Origin: Planctomycetota bacterium
Lineage (GTDB): Bacteria > Planctomycetota > PLA2 > JAEUHO01
Direction: 5' to 3'
DNA length: 64,000 bases
Assembly (NCBI GenBank): GCA_020631815.1
Contig: JACKGW010000010.1
Span: 1-64,000 of the forward strand
Position numbers and translations under genes: made by a program. A model generated the notes under the pieces. That model saw only the letters and a program-made list of their open reading frames with translations. It ran no database searches and was not told where the DNA came from. Shown piece after piece: positions 1 through 7,488 of this stretch (position 1 is its first letter; every line of letters starts with the position of its first letter).

Positions 1-1994
1 AGCGCCTTGGGGTCGACGACAAGCGAGACCTCGACCGTACCCGCCCGACGGTCCTCCGGTGCATAGACGAAGGCCTTGACCAACACGTGCCCTTGCGGAT
101 GGCGCTGCATCGTGTAGAGCCCGCACACCTCGCCCTCGGCGAGCGTCAGCGGCAATCCCTGCCAGCGGAGCGGGAGCTCATCCCCTCCGCCTGGGCTCCA
201 GAGCGAGAGGGGTGCTGGGCCCGACTGGCTCCTGACGAGAAGTAGCCGCGCTGCCACGCCTACGGACGCGCACAAGCCGGGCGGGCGGACGCGACTGACC
301 TCTTCCCCCGTTGCCGTGCGAAGGATCTGCAGGGGCTGCATCCAGCGCGGCTCATCGGAAGTCGACATCCGCAACGCCACGTGCTCTGCGTCGAGCACAG
401 ACAGGCTGTGCCGCTCGTGCTGCACGGTCGTAGCGATGGGTGAGGCCGATCCGTCGAGGTGCAGGAAGTCCAGGTCCCCTCTGCGCGTCGTCGCCTCTAC
501 GGGACCGCCGCTGCGCCACCAGCCGCCGGGGACAGGCTCGCAGCGGTACAGGTCCTCGAGCTCGAGCTGCTCAACGCGGTTGCGAGGTGCTCGCTCGGAT
601 CCCTCGCGTTCAAGCTCGCCGTCGCGGATCCAGACACGACGCCCATCGGCGTCTCGTTGCGGTGCCAAGTCTCGAAGGCCAGCCTGCAACAGGCGGTCGA
701 TCCGACCATCGCGACAGCCCCAGGGGAGCACGGCCACTTCCTGAGGAGTGCGCGTGTCGTACCACTCCACGGTTACCGAGTCCGCGGGCATCGCGCGCGG
801 AGCAACGAGTGCGACGAACGGCAGGGGAACGCGGGGCCCTCTGTGGGCCCAACCACCCCAACGAGTACCCGCGAGGCCCTCTCCCACGAACTGCCGTTCT
901 CCGCCGTTCGCGACGACGGCGATCCCACGCGTAGTCAGATCGACGCGCCACATCTGGATGGGCGTACCGCGCATGGACCGCGCTTCCTCGGCACCCTGCG
1001 GACGACCATGTAGATACTCGACAGGCAGGCCGTCGGCGTAGGCGACACCCTTGTGCACGACGAGCCACAGCGACGTGCCATCAGCACCAACCCGCGCGTC
1101 TTGGATGCGAAGCTCGGGATCCGTCGGCTCGATGACCGACCACGTCCGCCAGTCCGCATAGGCCCAGGCCCCCATCGAGCCGAGCACGAACAGGACAACC
1201 GTTCCGCCCGCGAGCGCCGGCACGAGCACGCGGCGCTGGCGGCTCCAGCCGACAAGCCACGAGACCAGCGCGGTTACGCAGCCGAGCCCCCCCACGACGT
1301 ACGCAATGTTGCGTAGGCCCTGCTCGCCGAACCAGCCGACCAGCCAAGGTGCGACGTCCATCCCCAGCAGGAAGGGACCGGCGACGGCCCCCACCAGCAG
1401 GAGGCCCGCCAGACTGGCTGCGCCGGACCGAGCGATCCAGCTACCTGCAACCAGGACCCAGGAGAGCAAGGGGATCGCAACCCACGACCACGCAAGGCCG
1501 ACGTTGAGTCCACGCGCCAAACGCGCGTCGAATGCCAGCTCGCCCACCAGCCAGCGGTACTCACCGCGTGACTCCACGTCGGGCATGGGCAGGCTCGACG
1601 TGGCATGCCAAGCCCACACGAAGGCGTACTGTGCGTACCAGGCAACGCTGACCGCCAGTCCGCCCAAGACGACCAGCTTGGCGAGGAACAGGGGGAGCAT
1701 TGCCCCCGCTTGCCGTCGGGCCAGGTGAGGGCCTCCGCCCGCGACCTCGGCGGCCATGGTGTCGCCCGCCAAGCCGAACCAAACCAGCGCCAGCGCCATG
1801 CCCGCGATGCCGAGCTCGACGTGGTCCGCGCGCAGCGGCGACAGGTCGTCGGCGAAGAGAGCGACTGCCATGACGTAGAGAAGCGGAATCGCGATCACGA
1901 TGCCGACCAAGACCGGCATGCGCTCGCGGAGCTCCTTCCATGCCCAGGCCGACGTGCGGCACCCAAACCGGGCAGCAGGATGGAAGACGCTCAC
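1..1994 (-). CDS. Third tandem permease-like membrane protein with large C-terminal domain (partial, runs off window)
   Basis: The frame is open from a GTG at 1994 to the window edge (664 codons). The GTG shares the four bases GTGA with the stop of the upstream gene, as at the other junctions of this operon, which is why this start was chosen. The N-terminal third has the same order of hydrophobic segments as the two upstream paralogues (WKELRER, VWFGLAGDT, RRQ landmarks), and the soluble part keeps VHKGVAYADG and VWIRDGELEREG. It is the most diverged of the three copies. The N-terminus resembles ABC-2 type permeases; the roughly 400-residue C-terminal part has propeller-like repeats of charged strands that I cannot assign. 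With the ATPase and GntR gene upstream, it is probably a transporter subunit. The C-terminus lies outside the window. Confidence 0.8.
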   Translation of the reverse strand, partial: MSVFHPAARFGCRTSAWAWKELRERMPVLVGIVIAIPLLYVMAVALFADDLSPLRADHVELGIAGMALALVWFGLAGDTMAAEVAGGGPHLARRQAGAMLPLFLAKLVVLGGLAVSVAWYAQYAFVWAWHATSSLPMPDVESRGEYRWLVGELAFDARLARGLNVGLAWSWVAIPLLSWVLVAGSWIARSGAASLAGLLLVGAVAGPFLLGMDVAPWLVGWFGEQGLRNIAYVVGGLGCVTALVSWLVGWSRQRRVLVPALAGGTVVLFVLGSMGAWAYADWRTWSVIEPTDPELRIQDARVGADGTSLWLVVHKGVAYADGLPVEYLHGRPQGAEEARSMRGTPIQMWRVDLTTRGIAVVANGGERQFVGEGLAGTRWGGWAHRGPRVPLPFVALVAPRAMPADSVTVEWYDTRTPQEVAVLPWGCRDGRIDRLLQAGLRDLAPQRDADGRRVWIRDGELEREGSERAPRNRVEQLELEDLYRCEPVPGGWWRSGGPVEATTRRGDLDFLHLDGSASPIATTVQHERHSLSVLDAEHVALRMSTSDEPRWMQPLQILRTATGEEVSRVRPPGLCASVGVAARLLLVRSQSGPAPLSLWSPGGGDELPLRWQGLPLTLAEGEVCGLYTMQRHPQGHVLVKAFVYAPEDRRAGTVEVSLVVDPKA

Positions 1995-4078
1995 TGGTCG
2001 CCTCCCTCGCTTGGGAACGGGAACAGCACCTCGCGCTGGCCCCGCTCAGGTCCGAGGCGGACGATGCGGCGGTCGTCTTCGATGAGCACGAGGCTGCCGT
2101 CATCGTCGAGTGCGACGAAGGACTGGAAGGGAGGCATCGAGGGCGTCACCAAGCGCATCTGGCGCCGATCAGGATCCACCACCATCACGCCCAACGGCCG
2201 GTCGCTTCCGAAGGGGTGCGCGGCCTGCTTGGCGTGGGCGTACAGCACGACGCGGCCGTCGGGGCGGCGGCCGACTACCTGCAGCGTGACGCGCTCGCTC
2301 GCCGCCAGCGGCAGCTCCTGTCCGAGCCACGCCAGACGGCTGTGCTCATCGTGGATGGGATCCCAGAACGAGAACGCAAGGCGGTCGTCCAGGGAGCGCG
2401 CGACGAGCAGGGTGCCCGCGACACCCAGCGCAGTCCAGGAGCGCGGTTCCTCGCGCTCGACGACGAGCTCGTCGGTGAGGACATCCACCACCTTCAGGCG
2501 GCGGTTCTCGCTGTCCTCCCAGCGCCTTCGGTCCACGACGAGCAGGCGGTCCAGGTCCAGGAACTGCGGCGACACGCGGAACTCGGCAGTCGCGAACGCT
2601 TGGAAGCGGCCCTCCGTATCGACGACGCCGGGGTGATCTTCGCCGCGGTCGTGCACGAGTCCCGTCCAGCCGCCGGGAACCGGCGACACGCGCATGCGTC
2701 CGAAGTCGATCGGCACCACGTGGTCCGGCGCAGGCGCTTCGCCACCCTCGCGCTCGAGGTGGCCATGTCGGATCCAGACACGGCGACCTGCGGTATCCCG
2801 ATGGACCGCCAGCTCGCGGAGCCCAGCCTGCAACAGGCGATGCGCCCGCGCGTCACAGGTCCCGCGGGGAAGTGTGGCCACAGGCTCGGTGTGGCGTGTG
2901 TCGTAGTAGCGAACCGGTTGCTCCTCCGAGGTGCCGAACAAGCACAGCACGGGCGTAGGGCACAGGAGCCTCTGCGGGCCGAAGGGGTCTCCCGTCGCGC
3001 AACCGTTCGGAAGCGACGGCCAGGTGGGCTCGCCATCGGCCATCACGTCGACGCAGCGCCTCGCCAAGTCGACCCGCCATGTACGGATGGGCGTCCCTCG
3101 CTTGAGCCCATCCGCCTCGACGCCGCGGCCCAGGTGCACGACCTTGCCGTCCGCGAATGGCAGGCCCTTGTGCACGGTAAGCCACAGGGAGTCGCCGTCC
3201 GCACCCATGTACGCGGCTGCGATGCGGAGGGAGTCGTCGGGTCGGACGACCGACCATGCGCGGAAGTCCGCGTAGGCCCAACCTCCGATCGAGCCCACGC
3301 ACACCAGCACCGTGACGGCGCCAGCCAAGGCCGGTGTCCAGGGCCGTCGCTGACGTCCCCAGCCCACGAGCCACGACACGAGGGCAGTTCCCACGCCGAC
3401 GAGCCCCAGGGCAAGCGCGATCGGGCCGAGCGCCTCGCTTCGCGTCCACGGCAGGAGCCAGGGCGCGTACTTCAGGACGAGCCACGCCGGTACGGCGAGC
3501 ATGCCGACCAACAACAGCGCCGCCAAGCTCGCGGCACCGCTCCGGCCGATCCAAGCCCCGGTGACGAGCGGCCAGGACAGTAGGGGCAGCGCGAGCCACG
3601 TCACCATGAGCCCGGCGTTGGTTCCGTCCGCCAAGCGGTCGCCGAAGGTTTTGGCGGCGCTCGTGGGCAGCGGCTCGCTGGCGAGGGCCTGCCACGCCCA
3701 GCTGAACATGTGCTGTGCGTACAGCGCGAGACCCACGGTCAGCAGACCGAGCACGAGCAGCTTGGCCACGAAGAGGCTGAGCATGCCGTGCGGCTGACGA
3801 CGCACGAGGGACGGCCCGCCGCCCATGACCTCGCCGGCGAGCGTGTCCCCGGCCAGACCGAACCACACGAGGAGCAGCGTGACCCCTGCCAGCGCCAGCT
3901 CGAGCTTGTCGGCAGGCGCCGTGGAGAGGTGGGTCGAGAAGGTCGTGATCGCGAGGACGTAGAGGATAGGCAGAGCGATCAGGATCCCGATGACCACGGG
4001 CAGACGCTCGCGGAGCTCCTTCACCGTCCAGGCGAAGACGCGTTGGGCAAACCGCAGGGGGATACGCATGAGGTTCAT
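1991..4078 (-). CDS. Second tandem permease-like membrane protein with large C-terminal domain
   Basis: 695 residues. Residues about 20-260 carry some six to eight hydrophobic segments of ABC-2 permease type; the remainder is soluble with many short beta-strand-like stretches and ends in a conserved GQREVLFPF tail shared with the upstream paralogue. Over the roughly 90 residues after LRERLPVV it differs from the upstream copy at only about five positions, while the C-terminal domains are only about half identical. The ATG at 4078 overlaps the upstream stop (ATGA), implying translational coupling. Its place behind an ABC ATPase suggests a membrane subunit of one transporter or of alternative transporters sharing the ATPase. 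The substrate is unknown. The C-terminal domain could be an extracytoplasmic or cytoplasmic sensor; topology is not resolved. Confidence 0.88.
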   Translation of the reverse strand: MNLMRIPLRFAQRVFAWTVKELRERLPVVIGILIALPILYVLAITTFSTHLSTAPADKLELALAGVTLLLVWFGLAGDTLAGEVMGGGPSLVRRQPHGMLSLFVAKLLVLGLLTVGLALYAQHMFSWAWQALASEPLPTSAAKTFGDRLADGTNAGLMVTWLALPLLSWPLVTGAWIGRSGAASLAALLLVGMLAVPAWLVLKYAPWLLPWTRSEALGPIALALGLVGVGTALVSWLVGWGRQRRPWTPALAGAVTVLVCVGSIGGWAYADFRAWSVVRPDDSLRIAAAYMGADGDSLWLTVHKGLPFADGKVVHLGRGVEADGLKRGTPIRTWRVDLARRCVDVMADGEPTWPSLPNGCATGDPFGPQRLLCPTPVLCLFGTSEEQPVRYYDTRHTEPVATLPRGTCDARAHRLLQAGLRELAVHRDTAGRRVWIRHGHLEREGGEAPAPDHVVPIDFGRMRVSPVPGGWTGLVHDRGEDHPGVVDTEGRFQAFATAEFRVSPQFLDLDRLLVVDRRRWEDSENRRLKVVDVLTDELVVEREEPRSWTALGVAGTLLVARSLDDRLAFSFWDPIHDEHSRLAWLGQELPLAASERVTLQVVGRRPDGRVVLYAHAKQAAHPFGSDRPLGVMVVDPDRRQMRLVTPSMPPFQSFVALDDDGSLVLIEDDRRIVRLGPERGQREVLFPFPSEGGDQ

Positions 4079-6201
4079 CGCCCCGCCCCCTCGTCAGAAA
4101 ACGGGAACAGCACCTCGCGCTGGCCCACCTCGGGGCCATGCCGGACGATGCGTCGGCAGTCCTCGATGGCGACGATGCTGTCGTCGGCGTCGAGCCCGAA
4201 GTACGTGCGCACATCCAGGCAGTGGTCGAGCACGAGTCGCGCGGTCTTCGCAACGGGGTCGAACACGGCCATGCCGACCTGGCGCGTCGACGCCCCGCGG
4301 GGGTGCGGGGGATGGGCCGTCAGGTGCAGTACCTGGCGTCCTCCCGGCCCCTGCATTCCGAACAAGGATGCCTGTTCCTCAGGCGCCAGATCGGGGGAGG
4401 GGCCAAGCCAGGTGACCGGCTCCAGCTGGTCCGTGATCGGGTCCCAGAGCCGCAGAACCATGTGCCCATCGACGGACAGTCCACGGAGGAGGCGTCCCGG
4501 GATCCCACTCGGGGCGAACCACGGCGGACTCTCGTACCGCGCGAGCTCGTCTCCCGTGCGGAGATCGGAGATGACGAGCCCGCTCCGGCGGCCCCCCTCG
4601 GTCTTGATGATCTTGCGCTCGAGGATCGTCGTCGCATCCAGGAAGTAGTGCGCGATCCCCGCATGCTGGCCCAGGTCGTACGACTCGCCATCGACGGTCG
4701 TGATCGTGCTCCGGAAGTTCCGGCCGGCAGGTACGCCGCCACGGACACCGTGCACCCAGCCGCCGGGAATCGGCACCCAGGGGATGTTGGCGTACGTCGG
4801 AACGCGCTCGATGCGCGTGCGGGGCGGTCGCTCGGCGCCCTCGCGCTCCAGCTCGCCGTCACGCACCCACACGCGGTTGCCCTCAGCGTCTCGCTGGGTG
4901 GCCATCTCTCGCAGGCCAGCCGTGAGCAAGGCGTCAACGCGTCCGTCGCGGAAGAAGATCGGCAGCTGCGCCACAGGCGTCGACGACGCCGTGTCGTACC
5001 AGGTGATGTCGAGCGTCTCCCAGTCGGTGCTCCCACTCCGCAGGGTCATGACCGGGAAGGGGCCCAGAGGCTCGGGGCTGCCCACGCGATGGGTCGAGTT
5101 GGTGGAGGGAGGAGGCAGAAGTCCTCCCTCACGCCCCCCGTTCAACACGTCGATCTGGTGCGTGACGAGGTCGATGCGCCAGGCTTGCACCGGGGTGCCG
5201 CGCTGCGATCCGTACACGCCGACGGCCCCGGGCAGGTCGCGGTAGTAGCCAATCGGCTTGCCATCGGCGTACGCGACGCCCTTGTGCACCATCGCCCAAA
5301 TCGACTGGCCATCGCGACCCAAGTACGCCTCGGCGATGCGCAGGTCCTGATCCACGCGCAGCGTGGACCACGCGCGGTAGTCGGCGTAGGCCCAACCTCC
5401 GATGGCAAGCGTGGGCACGACGACGACAAGGGCGCCGACGAGCGCAGGTGTGAAGGCTCGTCGCTGGCGGCTCCACCCCACGGTCCACGACGCGAGCGCC
5501 GCGAGCACACCGAGCGCACCGAGACCCAGCCCGACGTTACGCACCGTCTCGGTCCACGACCAGCCGAGAAGCCAGGGCACACCGTGGAGCGCTGCCAGCG
5601 CTCCCCCGCCGATCCCCAGTACGAGCAACAGGGCCGCCAGGCTCGCGGCACCGCTGCGGCCGATCCAGGCACCGGTGACGAGCGGCCACGACAGAAGCGG
5701 CAGCGCCAGCCACGTCATCATCAGCCCCGCGTTGGTGCCGTTTGCCAAGCGGTCTTGGAATGTGCGGGCAGCGCTTGCAGGCAGCGGCTCGCGAGCGAGC
5801 ACCTGCCACGTCCAGCTGAACACGTACTGGGCGTACCAGGCGAGTCCCAGCGTGACGGCCCCGAGCACGAGGAGCTTCGCCACGAAGAGGCTGAGCATGC
5901 CATGCGGCTGGCGACGAACGAGCGACGGTCCGCCGCCCATGACCTCACCAGCGAGCGTGTCCCCGGCCAGACCGAACCAGACGAGGAGCAGCGTGATCCC
6001 TGCCAGCGTCAGCTCGAGCTTGTCGGCGGGCGCCGTGGAGAGGTGGGTCGCGAAGGTGGTGATGGCCAGGACGTAGAGAAGGGGTAGCGCGACCAGGATC
6101 CCGATGACGACGGGCAGGCGCTCGCGGAGCTCCTTCCACGACCAGACGAAGACTCGACGGGCGAACCCGGCGGGAGCGGCAAGCAGCTTGGAGGCGTTCA
6201 T
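4075..6201 (-). CDS. First tandem permease-like membrane protein with large C-terminal domain
   Basis: 708 residues, ATG at 6201 overlapping the stop of the ATPase gene by ATGA. Hydrophobic segments occur at about 33-55, 62-82, 105-130, 160-195, 205-230 and 245-265, a typical ABC-2 permease layout. From about residue 290 the chain is soluble, with WAYADYRAW, VHKGVAYADGK and VWVRDGELEREG landmarks repeated in the two downstream paralogues and a final GQREVLFPF motif. The family is not one I can name; the fusion of a permease-like half to a roughly 400-residue soluble domain is unusual for ABC permeases, which normally end after the last membrane segment. It probably works with the ATPase at 6198-6941. 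An alternative is a membrane-anchored sensor unrelated to transport. Confidence 0.88.
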   Translation of the reverse strand: MNASKLLAAPAGFARRVFVWSWKELRERLPVVIGILVALPLLYVLAITTFATHLSTAPADKLELTLAGITLLLVWFGLAGDTLAGEVMGGGPSLVRRQPHGMLSLFVAKLLVLGAVTLGLAWYAQYVFSWTWQVLAREPLPASAARTFQDRLANGTNAGLMMTWLALPLLSWPLVTGAWIGRSGAASLAALLLVLGIGGGALAALHGVPWLLGWSWTETVRNVGLGLGALGVLAALASWTVGWSRQRRAFTPALVGALVVVVPTLAIGGWAYADYRAWSTLRVDQDLRIAEAYLGRDGQSIWAMVHKGVAYADGKPIGYYRDLPGAVGVYGSQRGTPVQAWRIDLVTHQIDVLNGGREGGLLPPPSTNSTHRVGSPEPLGPFPVMTLRSGSTDWETLDITWYDTASSTPVAQLPIFFRDGRVDALLTAGLREMATQRDAEGNRVWVRDGELEREGAERPPRTRIERVPTYANIPWVPIPGGWVHGVRGGVPAGRNFRSTITTVDGESYDLGQHAGIAHYFLDATTILERKIIKTEGGRRSGLVISDLRTGDELARYESPPWFAPSGIPGRLLRGLSVDGHMVLRLWDPITDQLEPVTWLGPSPDLAPEEQASLFGMQGPGGRQVLHLTAHPPHPRGASTRQVGMAVFDPVAKTARLVLDHCLDVRTYFGLDADDSIVAIEDCRRIVRHGPEVGQREVLFPFSDEGAGR

Positions 6202-6941
6202 GCGACCACCTCCTGTGCGGCTTCGCGGGCCGGCAGGTCCACGAGCAGGTCACGCAGGGCGCGCTCGGCACCCTGGTCCCCTACGAAGTCGTCGAGCGGG
6301 CCTTCGCGCACCACCCTTCCGCCGTCCAGGACGGCGACGCGATCCGCGATGCGCGAGGCGATGTCGAGGTCGTGCGTGGTCACGAGCACGGTGCGCGTGG
6401 CGCCATCGAGCACGCGGAGCACGCCCCGGAGCAGGTCCTCACGCGCTGCGATGTCCACGCCGCCGAAGGGCTCGTCGAGCAGCAAGACCTCGGGGTCCGG
6501 GACGAGGGCCGCGGCGAGCATGGCGCGCATACCCTGCCCACGGCTGAGCGCCTTGAAGCGCGTGCTTCGCGGCACCTCGAGCCGCTCGCAGAGCTCGCGG
6601 GCGCGGACGTCGCTCCAGCGCGGGTGGTGGGCCTTCAGCAGCCGGAACAGGTCGCGCGGACGCATCCAGGGATAGACGTCGGGCTTGTCCGGGACGTAGC
6701 CGACGTGCGTGAGCACCTCGGCGCGACGGCGCAGCGGGTCCAGGCCCAGCACGCGAACGCTGCCGCTCTTCGGCTTGAGCACGCCGAGGCACGCCTTGAG
6801 CAGCGTGCTCTTGCCTGTGCCGTTGCGGCCCAGCAACACCGTCGTCGTGCCCTGCGGGACGTCGAGATCCACGCCGTGCAGCACGTCGCGCGAGCCGTAG
6901 CCCGCGGCGAGACCTTCGATGCGGATGCCTTGGTCGTTCAT
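6198..6941 (-). CDS. ABC transporter ATP-binding protein
   Basis: 247 residues. Walker A GRNGTGKST, an altered signature LSRGQGMR, Walker B EVLLLDEPFGGVD and the switch histidine in TTHD are all present, so this is an active-type ABC ATPase of the CcmA/YtrB export class. The ATG at 6941 overlaps the GntR stop by ATGA; a longer open frame extends upstream to 7364 but that part is the shadow of the GntR gene, so the overlapping ATG is preferred. It would energise the membrane proteins encoded directly downstream. The combination of a YtrA-type GntR repressor, an ATPase and several membrane subunits copies the layout of Bacillus ytr-type operons, which respond to cell-envelope stress. Confidence 0.93.
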   Translation of the reverse strand: MNDQGIRIEGLAAGYGSRDVLHGVDLDVPQGTTTVLLGRNGTGKSTLLKACLGVLKPKSGSVRVLGLDPLRRRAEVLTHVGYVPDKPDVYPWMRPRDLFRLLKAHHPRWSDVRARELCERLEVPRSTRFKALSRGQGMRAMLAAALVPDPEVLLLDEPFGGVDIAAREDLLRGVLRVLDGATRTVLVTTHDLDIASRIADRVAVLDGGRVVREGPLDDFVGDQGAERALRDLLVDLPAREAAQEVVA

Positions 6942-7333
6942 CGTTCGTTCCCCTCCGACGCCACGGCCGGTTCCACCCCCAGCAGCGTCAGCAAGTCGTT
7001 CTCGCGATGGCCGGCCGCGCGAGCGGCCCCCCAGGCGCGTACGAGGTCGTCGCGGGTCTCGCCTCCGCGCAGCTCGCGGGCGCGTTCGCGGGCGTCGTCG
7101 GTCACGTAGACCCCGCTGCCCGTTCGTCCCGCGGCCACACCCAGCGCTTCGAGGTCGCGATAGGCCTTCCCCACGGTGTTGGGGTTCACGAGCACGTCGG
7201 CGGCCAGCGCGCGGACGCTCGGCAGGCGCTCCCCCGGCCCCAGGACGCCGCTCGCGATGCGGTCCAGGAGCCCCTCGACCAGCTGGCGGCTGGGAGGGGC
7301 GGGACGGCGGGGATCGACGGTCAGCGGGTCCAT
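6938..7333 (-). CDS. GntR family transcriptional regulator (YtrA type)
   Basis: 131 residues. Residues about 14-75 form the GntR winged helix (RQLVEGLLDRIASGVLGPG, then LPSVRALAADV and NPNTVGKAYRDLEALG), ending in TGSGVYV. There is no FadR or HutC effector domain, only a short helical tail, which is the hallmark of the small YtrA subfamily that usually regulates its own ABC transporter operon. It is the first gene of the minus-strand operon and its stop overlaps the ATPase start. An inverted repeat lies immediately upstream of the start codon and is a candidate autoregulatory operator. The regulator assignment is firm; the target is inferred from position. Confidence 0.92.
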   Translation of the reverse strand: MDPLTVDPRRPAPPSRQLVEGLLDRIASGVLGPGERLPSVRALAADVLVNPNTVGKAYRDLEALGVAAGRTGSGVYVTDDARERARELRGGETRDDLVRAWGAARAAGHRENDLLTLLGVEPAVASEGNER

Positions 7334-7336
7334 CGC

Positions 7337-7362
7337 GACCGTCCCATCGACCTAGGACGGTC
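7337..7362. promoter_or_regulatory. Perfect 8-bp inverted repeat upstream of the GntR gene, candidate operator
   Basis: GACCGTCC at 7337-7344 is mirrored by GGACGGTC at 7355-7362 with a 10-base spacer. It starts four bases before the GntR start codon. Binding there would block transcription or ribosome access to the operon. GntR proteins of the YtrA type bind palindromes in their own promoters, so the position fits. Alternatively it is a hairpin in the 5' leader. Confidence 0.45.
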
Positions 7363-7488
7363 ACTCACTTGAGCCCTGTCCGCCGGGGGGCCTCACCAGG
7401 GGCTCCTGCCCCCCGGCCCCCAGGGCGACAGGGCCCAGGCGGCCCGTAGGCTCCCTGGCAACCGTTCGAACTTGGGGAGCTCGGCACC

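Noticed and set aside
1605..3583. Long plus-strand frames opposite the permease genes
   Set aside because: They are antisense shadows common in GC-rich DNA; the minus strand shows conserved paralogous proteins.
6942..7364. N-terminal extension of the ABC ATPase
   Set aside because: The extra residues are arginine/proline-rich and lie under the GntR gene; the ATG overlapping the GntR stop fits the operon pattern.
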